DNA from: Bimuria novae-zelandiae CBS 107.79 | Taxonomy: Eukaryota > Ascomycota > Dothideomycetes > Pleosporales > Didymosphaeriaceae | NCBI GenBank assembly: GCA_010015655.1 | Contig: ML976670.1 | Span: 387,647-451,646 of the forward strand | Reading direction: 5' to 3' | DNA length: 64,000 nucleotides | Part shown: one piece after another, positions 22,166 through 35,055 of the stretch | Layout: every line of letters starts with the position of its first letter | How positions within the stretch are numbered: position 1 is the first letter of the stretch | Notes under the pieces: model-generated | Told to the model about the DNA's origin: nothing | Database searches by the model: none | The model's input: the letters and a program-made list of their open reading frames with translations, nothing else | Program-made: the position numbers and the translations under genes

Positions 22166-23699
22166 ATACGATCTCTTACCCCCTTATATCTAATTTACCT
22201 GTACAATAGAATCGACACGAAGAGTTACCCGCTAGACCTTAAAGATAGCAAGAGACCCTTAAAGCAGGTTACTACTCGCAGGACCCTCTAAACAAGAGCC
22301 TCCGATAGTTATAACGCCTATAGAAGACCTAACGATACCTATAGACCTAGAGGAAGACCCCCCTACCGTTATAGGTAATAATAATAACTAATAATTAAAG
22401 GAAGTTACCCTTTAAGAACGCCTAGGCGTGCTATAGCTCTAATAACGTATCTAGGAACTAGAGGCCTCCCTAATAGTAAAACGTTACTAATCTAAAGGCA
22501 AGACCCTAGTTAGGAATAAGATAATAACTACTAGCATCTCCAACAACTCCCTAAAGCCTAAGGAGGGTCACGGCAACCCGGACAAGGCTAAAGACACAAG
22601 TAATAACCTATTAAGTAATAGCTTAATAAAAGACGCGTCCTTAAGCTTAGATAATACTAGTTAAGACTAATCTAGGGCCTCTGGAAGCATCTGACGCCCG
22701 CGAAAGAAGGATAGACGAGGCCAGGCCCGCACTAGCCGCGATAAAGAACGTTAAATCTAAACGCTTAAATAGTACCTTTAAGTGTTCTATAACTACGAAC
22801 AATCTAATTAGGCGGACCTTCTATCCAAAGCAGAATATTCGTACAATAATAGTATCTACAGCTCTATAGGAGTGTCGCCATTTATTACAGTGTATAGCCT
22901 AAATCTACTAATAGTAGGCCTGCCCTAAGAAGTACAGCTGCGCGGGTCGGTACCTATAGTAAAGGCCAGAGCGGTAGTTCTAGCCTAGACTAGGGCCTAG
23001 ATAACCTAAGCGATCCTTAGGGCACAGGCGTACTAGGTAACGTGGTACAATAGGAAGCATAAGGCCTAAACCTTTATAGTAGGGGACATGGTATACCTCG
23101 ACGCCCGCAACATACAGTTAACTAGGCCTAAGAAAAAACTTAACTATAAGTCCTAGGGTCCCTATAGGGTAAAATAGCGGATTAGTTAACAGGCATATAA
23201 GCTAGAGCTACTAAAGGACTTTAATATTTACCTAGTGTTCTATGTGTCTCTCCTAAACTAGGTAGCCCTAGAAGGACTACTATAACGGGACTAAAGCCCG
23301 CCTAAGGTTATTATACTATAAGTAAGGGAGGATATATACCTAATCGAAGGAATTAGATCTAGGGTACTCTAGGACAGAGAATGGCTGTATAAAGTTAAGT
23401 AGAAAGGATATAATAGTAATAAGAACTAGTAGTTATCTATAGAAGAGATCTCTAAAGGGGCGATAAAGTAGTTCCTAAAGGGCTTGGACAAGGAGACTAA
23501 AGGTCGCCCTAGACAAGAGCCTAAGAGGCGGGGTCGCCCCCCCAGAGAAGAAGGAAGACAGCACTTAATAGTAATTAGTAATAGATTACCCTAGAGAGTA
23601 CACTTTATAGGCTGCGAAATACTAGAATAAACAAGGCAAAGGATTCTTAAATAGACTAAAGACTAGAATAAGCTATCTAGGCCTATTTACGCCTCTTAG

Positions 23700-24894
23700 G
23701 GCCTAATAGAGGCTCACAAGCCTATTTAGACCGTACCTAACGCGATTATAGCCAACCGAAACCTAACTAAAACCGCCTAAGGGTATAGAACGTGAATAAA
23801 ATCTAGACACCGTTAATAGGGGCAGGAATCCCTAAATTATACTAAATAACCCTCTTAATTAGTTAGGCGCTTAGACTTATAGGCTTATTAGAAAGTCTCT
23901 TAATCGCCCTTGCTCTTAATCTTCTTTTTTACTTCCTTTATAAGGAAGTCTAGCGTGGCTAAAACACTAGCCTTAAACGCCGACTACCCTAAATTAGCAT
24001 TAATAACCCAGGATTAGGGTTAAGGACCTTTACTAACTTAGGAGCAACCTTCTTGCGCCTAGGGGTAAAAACACTAGTAGTAACTAGGGAGGTTAGACTA
24101 CCCCCCTTTATAGCAGAAGCTTTCCTCTTCCGCTTCTCCTTAATAAAGAGGCCTACCACCGGAATGATCTCCTTAGGAGGCTAGGTGTTATAACCCGAGT
24201 AGTAGGGGGTTAACGGGTTTCCGCAGAATTTGGATCCGGTAGCCCTATGCAACTTAGTCTAGATAACCCTTAATTATACTAAATAATACTTATATAATAA
24301 TATTGCTCTATTCTGTCTCTAGTACCTGCGCGGTAGCCTTTACTAATACCTTATCTAATCTAGAGAGGTCAATCTTGTCGCATGTATACGCATCAATTTA
24401 GCTTAAGCACGGTATAAGGGTAATTAGGGCACTTAACACGTTCTCTAAGTTATCTTTAGGTATCTGCTACTAATTAGCCTCGAAACCCCTATATAACCCT
24501 CGAAGCGCTAACTTACCTACTAATAATCCTTACTATCGCTGTAGCAGGCATCGTAGCGACAGATTAAATTATAGTCCTCTAAATCTATTAGGCTAAGATT
24601 AACATACACTACCCTAGACTAGACACGACGTATCTCCTTAACCTAAAACTAGTAGAGCTTTATCTTCTTATAATTAGACTACTTAAGGCTATTTAGGATA
24701 ATAGAAAGGTAGGTATAGCATAGGTTAATAGTACTAATCGCGCTTGCACGCGCCTTATTAACTAAGGCCTTAAGGATAGCGTTTGCGATACTTATAGTGC
24801 TAAATAGTGTGGGTATGTCTAGATAAAGTCTAAAGGTTGCTGAAGAGGGCGGTGGAGAAGTAACAAGTATAGGGACGACTCGGCAGGCCTGCAC
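23700..24894 (-). pseudogene. Antisense protein-like frame inside the LTR element
   Basis: On the minus strand an open frame at 24679-24894 (PILVTSPPPSSATFRLYL ... LVNKARASAISTINLCYTYL) continues downstream in the same frame through stops of the RIP type, with sequence such as SRVVYVNLSLIDLEDYNLIC and ALRGLYRGFEANQQQIPKD. It occupies the interior between the chromodomain tail and the 3' LTR. I do not recognise the product. It could be an accessory antisense ORF of the element family or a captured host gene. Confidence 0.35.
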
Positions 24895-25186
24895 TAGGTT
24901 AGTCTACCTTCACGACCCCTAAATTTAGAGCGGCTAGGTACCAAAATGGGGGGCATCTAGGGTCAGGCACCCTAGACTGCCATAGATCGGCCAGGTCGTA
25001 CTTACGGGTTAGGGAGCCTCCGGGATAAGGTAAGCCGCCGAGTAGAGAGTAAGAACAAGGGTTTTAGGCCTTAGTATAAGCCTAAGATTTAGCTTACGTT
25101 ATTAGCTTACGTAATACGCGAGGCCTAATTAGGCTAGTTATTACGTGCTTATTCTCGCGGTCGAGACCCTTAAAGAAAAGAGCCTT

Positions 25187-25359
25187 TGTCACGAGTCGTA
25201 GGTCGAGGGCCCTCGACGGCCCTAGTCCGCTCTAGACCGGCGCTATTCGGGCCTTCCGCCTATCTACTTCCCTCGCCGCAGCCCTTCTCTTCCCTCTCTA
25301 AGGGATCGCCTTAGTACTGTGGATAGACTGAGTCGCCCGTAGTCAGGGCGCTTTTTACA
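25187..25359 (+). repeat. 3' LTR (173 bp)
   Basis: Partner of 21993-22165. It is preceded by a purine-rich TAAAGAAAAGAG that could be the polypurine tract. Confidence 0.95.
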
Positions 25360-26701
25360 CTTGCGCGCATTACTTAGTATTTTAGCTATTTAAAAAGTAA
25401 CCTTTAGTAGAAGCAGCGTTAGCGTATAATACTTAATGTTAAGCTTTAATATTACTACCTCTAGGTCGTGTAGGACTAGGCTAGCGCCTTAAAAGCTTTT
25501 ATAAATATTCTTTTTTATTATTAACTACTTATAGGCTATGCAAAAGGCTAGCAGAAACTTTAGTTTTATAATATAGCTAATATAGTCGCGTATTAGACTC
25601 TTAATCTAGCGACTATACGCGCGCTTTAACGGCAAGAAGTAATTAACGTTAAGTAGCTATAAGAGGTATAATAAATATAGTAGTATATAAAGAGTATAAA
25701 TATTATTATCTTTATAAAGCTCTTAGAATTCGAGCAAGTTATAGCTTTTATAACTATTAAGTAAAAGTAGCTAGCGCGCACCTAACCTACGCTTTACTAT
25801 ATACTAAGTAAAGTGCCTTAGCTACTCTACTCTAAGCTTATTAGTAGTCTAGCTATTATTACTAATAGTAAAAGCCTAGTCGCGTAGTATATTATTATCC
25901 TAATACTAGGTAAACAGGTAATACTAGCTAGAGAAAATAAAAAGAACAGGATTTACTAACTAGTAGTATTAATTTTATAAATTACTATTACCTACCTATA
26001 AATTACTATTACCTACCTATAATTATTTAACTAAATAGCCTTTGTTCTATCTTGTCCCCTTAAGTTTATAATAATAGGCTAAGATAATATCTTACCTATT
26101 ATAAAGCTAGTCTCGTCGAAGTTATAGGTATTCTTATTATAAATACTATAGGTGGCCTTTATGCACGGTATAAGCCCGAACTAAGCCCTAAGAACCTTAA
26201 TATTCTTATATAGAACTTTTTGTTAATTATATAGCTTATTAAATTATTTAGTAAGATTATTTAATTCCTTAACAAAGTTATATAGCTAGTTTTTCCTTAT
26301 TTAGTTAGCGATCTACTTAGCAAGTGGCTTATTTACTATATCTTATATAGTACCAAAAATAGATGCAAATCCTCGCACATTTAAATCTAGTATATACCTA
26401 ATAATTACCTCCTCTTCTAGCTTAGTAAGATTTTTTAATTTAGGCTAGTAATTAAGTTGCGTAGCCATTCTTACGCGTTAGCATTAAATTATTTTATTAG
26501 ACACGTTAAAGACTATTATAGCGTTATAATAATTTTAAATATTTATAGGTTTAATAAATCGGATAGCAAGCTAAATATCTGCTTTATTTAGCGCTATTAA
26601 AGTAACGTTATATAAAGCCATTATATAATAAGCTAAAAAAGGTATAAAAACTTAGTAAAGTACGGCGCTCGCTTGTAAGCGACGCTTACTTATTAATTAC
26701 A

Positions 26702-27229
26702 TTAATATACTCTACAAACGAGTAACGGGTATAAGTGAGTAACTAAAAATACGAAGTCCTTAGCATTTAGACTAGTTTTCTTTATAACTTAGCTAGTACC
26801 TAATGCATGTTAAGAAAATACGTCCTATAGAAAGTTCTAACTTAGGACAAATATAAAAATAAAAAAGTAAAAGAATAGACATTATATTACGTAATCGAGA
26901 AAACGAAAAAAGGGCCTTATTTTAGTATTTAATTCTAGTAATGCCGCTTAAATTAATATAATAAATTATAATAACCTTTAAATGGCTTTTTAGACACTAG
27001 AATTATACTTTAATAAAGTCCTATAGCTTGCATCCTAATATTCTAGCAAATATACTTATACTAAGTCTACGAATAAGTAATAAGAGTAAAAGTAATTATT
27101 TTAGTAGTTATAAAGTTTAAATATAATATTATAAGATTATTAATAGCTTAATAAAGTAGAATAAAGGCATATAAGAAGAAAAGAATTTAGAAAATTTTTT
27201 ATTTTATAGCTAGCTATAACGTGTCTACA
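26702..27229. other. RIP-degraded AT-rich DNA
   Basis: About 530 bases of CpA/TpG-poor sequence between the right TIR of element C and the pogo N-terminal fragment. No domain could be read. Confidence 0.5.
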
Positions 27230-27565
27230 CGCGTAATAATCGGATTTACGTAATAATTACTAAATACTAAACTACCTAAACTTTTAACGCGCAATAAACC
27301 TATTAATATAGATCTAATTTAAGCTATAATAGATAAAATTAAATTGCACGAACTAAGAAAATACCTTATATACGCTAAATTAGCGCGTAGGCATGGCGTT
27401 AATAAAAATATCTTATCGCGAAATTATAAACAGGTGTAATTATCGCGAACTACTAAAAGAATTAATTAATAAAAGCTTAATCCATAGCAAGAACAGGAGC
27501 TTATACGATATATTAAAAGACTTATAAAAATATATACCTTTTACGCAATTATAAAAGGCTAGCAC
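27230..27565 (+). pseudogene. Pogo transposase N-terminal fragment E (family of element B)
   Basis: The plus frame reads LRKYLIYAKLARRHGVNKNI and QEQELIRYIKRLIK, matching the helix-turn-helix part of transposon B (QEQELLRYIKRLTER). It breaks off where element D begins. No continuation was found beyond the right end of D at 36799, so the fragment was already truncated or the junction was rearranged. Confidence 0.55.
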
Positions 27566-27575
27566 TAAGCTCGTC

Positions 27576-28090
27576 TATTACGATCACGAACCTTACAGGA
27601 ACAGGGAAACCAGACAATTACGCTAAGGAAGTAATTATTGGCAAAATAATCAGGTCACGGGCACACACGAGGACGCGGGGCAGCTTAGGTCAGTAGTCAC
27701 ATAATATAGTCCCGCCTAAGCGAGAAGTCTAAGGGACTATAAAAGTCTAAGGGACTTTAGAAGTCCTAGGGACTATAATAGCTTAGCAGGACTATAATAG
27801 CGATTTAGATAATAGTAAGGACTAAAATAGATAGTATAAAGTCTAATAATTTCTTTATACTCCTCCTACTCTCTGTAGTTAACTTAACATACTATAAGTA
27901 TATCTTTTATAACAGATTAGTAAATCTCTTAGTTAGTTATTCTATAGTTTATTATAAAATTAAATTATTTTTAAAACCTACCTCGTAGCTATCTTTAGCT
28001 TTTAATTACTAAATATTTATAAGGCACTTCTCCCTTAACCTATCCTCCCCTAACCTAGACTAGGCGTAGGTACGTAGAACCCTTATAACA
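27576..28090 (+). repeat. 5' LTR of the gypsy element (515 bp)
   Basis: Same length as 34483-34997. Differences are almost all C/T or G/A, consistent with RIP. It includes three to four short repeats of a CTAAGGGACTATA type near 27725-27775. Confidence 0.9.
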
Positions 28091-28366
28091 CTTTAACTAC
28101 CTAAAGGTTCGAAATAAAAATAGCCATAGTAGCTATAATAGTAAGGGTCCTAACAGGAAGCATAGCTTCTAGATTAACTATAAATATTATAATAGTGTTA
28201 ACTAATTAGGCTAATAAAATATAGTAGCTTAAAGAGTAGCTAGCTAAGCTAATAGCTTATATTCCAGCTACTATAACTACAAGAAGGATATCCTTTAAGG
28301 TTTCTAAAATTTATAAAGGTAAAAGAGAAGGACTTAAGACTTTCCTTATAAATATAGAACTATACT

Positions 28367-28566
28367 TGTCAGTATACACATATCCCATCGCCTGAGGCTG
28401 CTTGATGCTGCCCAACGTACCGCCTCGATCCTACTTCGGTCCGATTCGCACCGAGCCCATGTATACCTTCGTAGCACCCACGTTCATAGATAGAATATAC
28501 CAATAGCAATATACAAGACAATAGTTACTGTTATCACCCGTACGATCGTACAAAGGCCTACCAACA
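28367..28566 (+). repeat. Solo LTR (200 bp) inserted in gypsy gag, not RIPed
   Basis: A GC-balanced island TGTCAGTATAC...CTACCAACA with TG/CA ends and a perfect 5-base duplication ATACT (28362-28366 and 28567-28571). The surrounding gag frame resumes after it. It lacks the TpA excess of its surroundings, so it arrived after RIP of the host element or escaped it. The parent element is not in the window. Confidence 0.75.
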
Positions 28567-31500
28567 ATACTACTAATATAATAAGGATGTCTTTAGAACT
28601 AAGTAAGTAAAAATTCTAGTAGTAGGCATGCATATAAAGGGTAAGGTAGCTAAATAGCTATAACCCCTTACTAAGAATTACTTAGAAAATAAAGATAACA
28701 TCGCGGAATATAGTAATAAAACTGAGAAGGTGTTTAAGGGCTAGGCATCTTTTAAGAAATAAATTTAAATTATATTTAAAGAAGTTAACAAGGAATAATA
28801 AGCCTAACGTAAAATATAAAGACTTAAATAAATAGGATTAGCTAGTACGTATACAGCTAAGTTTAGACGCCTCTAAGCTAAGATTAATTAAGACAACGCC
28901 CTACTTTAGGTAGCTTACTATAATAGACTAAAGGAGAGCCTTAAGGACGAGTTTACCTACTATAACTAGGCAAATAACTTAGAAGAACTTATAAAACTAG
29001 TATAAGGATTAATAACTAACTGTATAAATAATAATTAGAAAAGCGAGAAGGTAATCGTATATAACCTAATACTAAGAGGAGCTAGAAACTATAAAAGGAC
29101 TATAATAGAGATATTATAATAGCTAATAAAACTTAAGAATAATAACTAAAGAAGTAGTAAAAAGATCGTAAGAATAGACTATTTAACTAACAGTAAAAAT
29201 AACGCTTTAAAGAAAAAGTATGCTTAGGATGCAGAGAATAAGGTTATTTTTAAAGAAATTATCTAAAGAGTAATAAAAGATAAAGTAAGAAAGCATAAAT
29301 TATTTAAGTAGTAATAATTATGCTATAGGTACTAATACCTATGCTACTAAAAATAAATAAAGACAACGTCTTTAATATAGAACTTAAAGTTCTAGAGACA
29401 CTAGAAGAAACAGAGTAGAGGATAGTATACGAGTATAAGGTCTTTCTCCAAATAGTAGAAGGAAACTACTAGGTATATAATAGTTATATACATACACCTA
29501 AGGACTACACGCAAAAAAATTAAGCTTAAAGGGCTAAAGGCTACTTTAACCTACGAAATTACTACTAAATACTAAGGAAATGTACTAATACTAATATAGT
29601 AAATTAGAATTTAAGAATAATATAAGCAGGTAGCCTAGTTCCTTTATAATAAAAAGAATTGTTAACAGCACGAGATAAAAAGGAAACTAGTAATAATATT
29701 ACTAAAAGACCCTAACTATAAATTTATTAATAATTATAAACTAATAATAAAATGCCATAAATATTTTCCTAATAAATAGTTACAACACTATAAAGAATTA
29801 GGATAGTAGAAGTACTTTAATAATAAGTGCCGAATGCATAAAACACATAAAGAAGCCATAGGCTAGTACCCTAAAGGCATAAATACAGGATTAGTAGAAA
29901 CTATAGGAAACTACTGGATAGAAAGTACAAGTCTAGAGTACCTATAACAGGTTAGATAGCTAGACTATAATAGGAATTGCCTGGTATACCTATATTAAAA
30001 AGAATAAATAGTAGTATTAGAAACAACACTATTACATAAAGACTTAAAATCTTAGGAATGTCTGGTTACAGGATATAGGAGACACGGAAAACCCTAAAAG
30101 GAAGAAGAGGTCTAGTAAATTAAGGATACTAAAAGCACCTATAAATCGCTCTGCTAAAAGTAATAGAGGAAGACTAAAACTAATCTAGAAATAAAGAAAG
30201 CCACGTAAATATAAGTTAAAAAAGTAAAGGCTTCTTAGGACGCTACTAAATAAGCTAATAATAAGTTAGAAAACTAGAGCGCCACTAGGTAAAAGACCTT
30301 ACTAGTAGAAGCGCGACTACAAAGGTAAAAAGGGAAAAAATAAGTATAAGTAACCTATAACTAACTAAGAAAATTATAATTAGTAATTACTAAGTAATAA
30401 CGCTAATAGACCCTAGAGTAACTAAATATCTAATATCCCTAAAAATAGTAGAGAAACACAACCTGCCATACTAGAATAAGAAAACACTAGTATAAGTAGA
30501 AATAATAAATAAGATAATATCCTAAGGATATAGTAAAGGCTAGTTACGCCTTAAAATAACGCTATTACTTATTAGCCTAGATAGATTCTAAAGCTAATAT
30601 AGCTTTATAATAATAGATCTTAGAAGTATAGAAGTAATTATTAGCTATAATTAGCTTTTAAAGTATAATCCTGTTATCGACTATTAAAAGAAAACACTAC
30701 TTAGCTAAGAACTTATACTAAAGGTTACTAAGATACGTAAGTTATAAAAAATATAACTATTAACCCTGGATTCCCTAGTAGGGAGGGTTAAGGGATAAGC
30801 TATATAACTTTTAGCTACTAGGATTATAAAAGTTATAGAAGAGAATCTAGGCTAAGTAAGGCTAATTTAGGTATAATACTTAGGCCTAAGAGAAGAAATA
30901 AAAGCCGCTACTATTCTATAAGAGTATTAAGAATATATAGAACGTTTTAAAGAAATTAAAGGAGAAGAACTACTAAAACACTAAAAATAAAATTATAAGA
31001 TACCTTTAGTAGAGGGCATAAAGCTACGCCCAGAATAGCTATAATTAATATTTATAGACTAAGAAAAAGAAGTACAGGACGACTTAAGAAAGAACCTAGC
31101 GAAATAGTATATTTAAGAAAGTTAAAGCCTAGCGGCTTTTCCTATACTTTAGGTACCTAAGAAAAACGGCAAGCTACGACTTTATGTAGACTATAGATAG
31201 CTAAATAAAGCTATAATTAAGAATTAGTACCTACTACTTTTAATTACGGAGCCAATAAATAGACTCTAAGGAGCTAAATAGTTTATAAAATTCAATATAC
31301 GTAATAGATATTACTATATATAAATAGCTAAAGGACATAAGTAAAAGACTACGTTTAAGATCTAATATAGCTTATACAAGTACTAAGTAATGCCCTTTAG
31401 ACTTATAAACGCGCCTGCGACGTTCTAGACGCTAATTAATAAAATATTATATAAATACTTAGATATATTCTATACTACTTACCTTAACAACGTACTTATC

Positions 31501-34482
31501 TATTCTACTAGAACACTTAAGGAGTATAAGGACTATGTAAAAAAAGTATTTATAGAAATAAAAGAATATTAATTACTCCTTTATTTAGAAAAATGCGAAT
31601 TCCACGTCACGAAAATAAGGTACCTAGGATTTATTATCTTACGGGAAGGTGTAGCTATAGACCTTAAAAAGATTATTACTATATAGAAATAGCTAGAACC
31701 TAAGCTAGTAAAAGATATTTAGTCCTTCCTAGGGTTTACTAACTTCTACTAGAAGTTTATTAAGGACTACTCTAAGACTACAACACTAATAACGGAACTT
31801 ACAAAAAAAGACAAGTAGATAGGCTTTATAAAAAAAAGCTAGAGAAGCTTTTAAGAAGCTAAAGATACTCTTTTTATAAGCACTACTATTATAAATATAT
31901 AACCTAAGAAGACCTATAAGAATAGAAATAGACGCATTAAATTACGCACTAGGAGCAATACTCTTATAATAATATAAAAATAAGAAATAAAGACTAGTAT
32001 TCCTCTATTTAAGGAAGTTCTTAGGAGCGGAACTTAATTATAACGTTTATAATAAAGAACTACTTAGGATAGTAGACGCCTTTAAATAATAAGAAGCTTA
32101 ACTTACTAAAGTACGCTTTAAAATAGAGGTATAAATAGACTATTAAAACCTTACTAGCTTTATAACGACTAAAAAACTTAACTAAAGATAGGTATAATAG
32201 GCCGAATTCCTAGCAAATTTTAATTTTATAGTATACTATTAACTAGGAACGCTTAATAGCGCAGCAGACGCCTTAAGTAAAAAATTAGACTTTACTAAAG
32301 ATAAACTAGAACTATATAATGCAGTGCTATAAACAAGAAATAATAAAACTATTAAATATAACTAATTAATAATTAAGGTCCGCGCTGCTAGTCTGCACTA
32401 TACTAAACTAGAGGTATATAATTTTTAGGACTATAGTTAACTTATCACGAAACAACGAGAGGAATATAACCTACTCTAGGACAGGATTAACAAAACATGG
32501 CGAGGTTATAGAAATAGACTTATTATAAGACTAAGGTATAAAGAAACCCTAATCTAAAGACTATACAAGCCTAGAGAATAAGGACACCTAGGTATTAAAA
32601 AAATAACGCGTTAAATCGCGAATAAATATACTATCTTTAGGCTTAAATAGATAGTAACTAAGGTTATAAGTAACTATTTAGCATGCTATAAGAATAAGTT
32701 AAAAAGATATAAGCCTTATAAACTATTACAACTACTATAAGTAGCTAAATAACTATAGTAAAGTATAATAATATACTTTATAGTAAAGCTCCTGAGATCG
32801 CCATAGCTAGGAACAAAACAAATATATAACACTATTATAGTAATAGTAGACTACTTAACTAAAATAGCTAAGTTTAGACCTATGCAAAAATCTATAATAG
32901 TAAAGAAACTAGCCTATAAAGTAGATAACGTAGTATTTATAAAACACGGACTACTAGAAGAGTTTATTACTAATAAAGATAAGCTCTTTACGTTAAAATA
33001 CTAAGATATATTTATAGTAGCCCTAGGCGTTAATAGGAAGCTCTTAACGAGTTTTTATCCTTAGACTAATAGATAAACAGAACGTACGAATTAGATCCTA
33101 GAATAGTACTTATAATTCTACGTTAATAAATAGCAGGATAATTAGGTAGAATTACTACTAATAGCCTAGCTAGCATATAATAGCACAAGGTTAGGAATAA
33201 TATAGTATTCCCTACACTACGCTAACTATAGATATAAGCTGGTTGCGTATTAAGATTTACGAGATATAGAAAGTATTTCTATAAAAGCCTAAGATAAGGC
33301 TTAAAAGATAAAAGAACTTTATAAAATCTTAAAAGGATAAATTATTTAAAAATCTCTTATAGTATTTAGAAATATAAATAAGCAAAGAATTAAGGGACTA
33401 ACTCTTAAAAAAGAAAATAAAATTTTCCTATTATAAAAAAATCTAAGGACAAAATAACTTAGCAGGAAACTAAATTACCTTTAAGTAGACTTTTTTAAAG
33501 TATAAAAAACTAAGGAACCTATTATAACTAAACTACTTTTTCTAATAAGTATAAAGATACACCTAATATTTTATAAATTACTATTAAAACTAGCACTACT
33601 AAATACTCTAGTTAAAATCTAGTTAGATCTAAAGGATAATAAGTACAAGGTTAAAAATATTAAAGACTTAAGAATAGTCTAGAATTAGTAAAAATACCTA
33701 GTAAAATAAAATAAATAGCCTAAATAATACAATACCTAGAAACTAAAAGAAAACCTTACGAACTATAGAGAGGTATAGAGGGACTTTTATCTTAGGATAA
33801 GGGAAGACTAGTTCCGTCAAGACTAAATAGTAAATCTAGGAAGGAAGAAAAATTAAAAGATAAAAAAAGCTTAGCTTATAACTAGCTTAAGTTAGCCCTT
33901 AGAGGTGCGAGTCGCGATAGTTCGTAATTATTAATAGTAGCTATACCCTTTAGATCCTCCTTTTACTTCTCTAAAGCCCCTATTATATTAGCAATACGTA
34001 GATCGCGCTAAGTATAGTTATGCTCTTTCTCCTCCACTTTAGCTAGCTTACGCTTAAGGCGAGTAGCTAACTCTTTCGCGCGAAGGAGCTCTAGACGCTT
34101 CTTACGCTTCTCCCTTTAAACACGCTCCTAATCTTTCTTAGGAACCCACAGGTTACACGGAGTGTAAATAGAAATATAACTAGCACACTCCCTAAAAGCG
34201 GCGTCTATAAAGTAGTGTAACTTTATTTTCTAGTAGCGCTCGTAACTAGACATTATCTTTAGACCCTAAGATTCCACCTTCTCCGCACGGGCACGACGAG
34301 TGGCGATAGATAAGCAAGGAGCTTGTAGCATAGTTAGTAAGGCGAGGAAAATTAAAAAGAGGCTATAATCTACCTTAGAACGCGGAGACGCACACTTTTA
34401 TATAAATTAATAATTATATACTAATAATATAATAAAGTAAAAAAATAAAATATTAAATTAATAGCCTTAAAAGAAGGGATAG

Positions 34483-34997
34483 TATTATAATTATAAACTT
34501 TATAAAAATAAGGAAACTAGATAATTATGCTAAAAAAGTAATTATTAGTAAAATAACTAAATTATAAAAATATATAAGAACGCGGGATAGCTTAAGTTAG
34601 TAGTTATATAATATAGTCCTGCCTAAGCGAGAAGTCTAAGGGACTATAAAAGTCTAAGGGACTATAGAAGTCCTAGGGATTATAATAGCTTAGTAGGACT
34701 ATAATAGTAATTTAGATAATAATAAGAACTAAGATAAATAGTATAAAGTTTAATAATTTCTTTATACTTCTCTTACTCCTTGTAATTAACTTAATATACT
34801 ACAAGTATATCTTCTATAACAGATTAGTAAATCTCTTAGTTAGTTATTTTATAGTTTATTATAAAATTAGATTATTTTTAAAATTTATCTTATAGCTATT
34901 TCTAGCTTTTAATTACTAAATATTCGTAAGGCACTTCTCCCTTGACCTATCCTCCCCTAACCTGGACCAGGCGTAGGTACGTAGAACCCTTGTAACA
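34483..34997 (+). repeat. 3' LTR of the gypsy element (515 bp)
   Basis: Partner of 27576-28090. The 3' copy carries more C-to-T changes in its first 130 bases, while its last 60 bases are closer to the unmutated state. Confidence 0.9.
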
Positions 34998-35055
34998 TCG
35001 GCCATATAGTGTTCGGCCACATATAGTGTTCGGCCACATATAGTGTTCGGCCACT
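34998..35055 (+). repeat. Subterminal tandem repeat of element D
   Basis: About three and a half copies of a 17-base unit TCGGCCACATATAGTGT; the first copy lacks two bases. An inverted, shorter array (two copies plus) sits at about 36745-36796. Such arrays often are transposase binding sites in pogo and hAT elements. Confidence 0.75.

Larger units (their letters stand above)
21993..25359 (+). mobile_element. Pol-deleted chromoviral Ty3/gypsy-like LTR element, 3,367 bp
   Basis: Two 173-base direct LTRs, starting TGTCACGAG and ending TTTTTACA, are flanked by a perfect 5-base duplication CTTGC (21988-21992 and 25360-25364). The interior starts with a gag-like acidic region (about 22240-22760). 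It then jumps to the end of an integrase: SYNNSIYSSIGVSPF near 22840, WYNRKHKA and GDMVYLDA near 23050-23100, a FYVSLLN (HPVFHVSLL-like) motif near 23230, and a chromodomain with DREWLYKVK-KGYNSNKN near 23370-23430. Protease, reverse transcriptase, RNase H and most of integrase are absent, so the copy is non-autonomous. It is RIP-mutated, but the LTRs differ by only five transitions. Confidence 0.88.
21461..26701 (-). mobile_element. Pogo-like DNA transposon C, split by an LTR element
   Basis: Terminal inverted repeats of about 65 bases, diverged by RIP, lie at 21461-21530 and about 26634-26701 (both read inwards from a TAATTAATAAG core). Exact ends are uncertain by a few bases. The transposase is on the minus strand: a start at 26622 (MALYNVTLIALNKADI), helix-turn-helix region LEEEVIIRYILDLNVRGFAS near 26430, NTYNFDETSFIIG near 26120, LLLLDSHKSHNLLEF near 25740, and a C-terminal part that stops at 25360 and resumes at 21992. 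In between sits the 3.4 kb LTR element with its TSD. Without it element C would be about 1.9 kb. Confidence 0.75.
27576..34997 (+). mobile_element. Full-length Ty3/gypsy retrotransposon, 7,422 bp, RIP-inactivated
   Basis: LTRs of 515 bases each (27576-28090 and 34483-34997) begin with a RIPed TG (TATTACG / TATTATA) and end TAACA. Target duplication TCGTC (27571-27575) versus TCGGC (34998-35002), one mismatch. Order on the plus strand: gag with a CCHC knuckle (CLGCRE-GYF) near 29220; reverse transcriptase about 31130-31700, with YLLLLITEPINRL, VMPFRLINAPATF and YLNNVLIYST in place of the YLDD box; RNase H near 31900-32290 with RRPIRIEIDALNYALGAIL; integrase about 32560-33330 with GHLGIKK, IVIVDYLTKIAKF and ELLLIA-LAYNSTRLG. 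Stops of the TAG/TAA type occur throughout, so it cannot move on its own. Confidence 0.9.

Noticed and set aside
27720..27780. Short CTAAGGGACTATA-type repeats as a CRISPR-like array
   Set aside because: Units are too short and irregular, lie inside an LTR, and the organism is a eukaryote.
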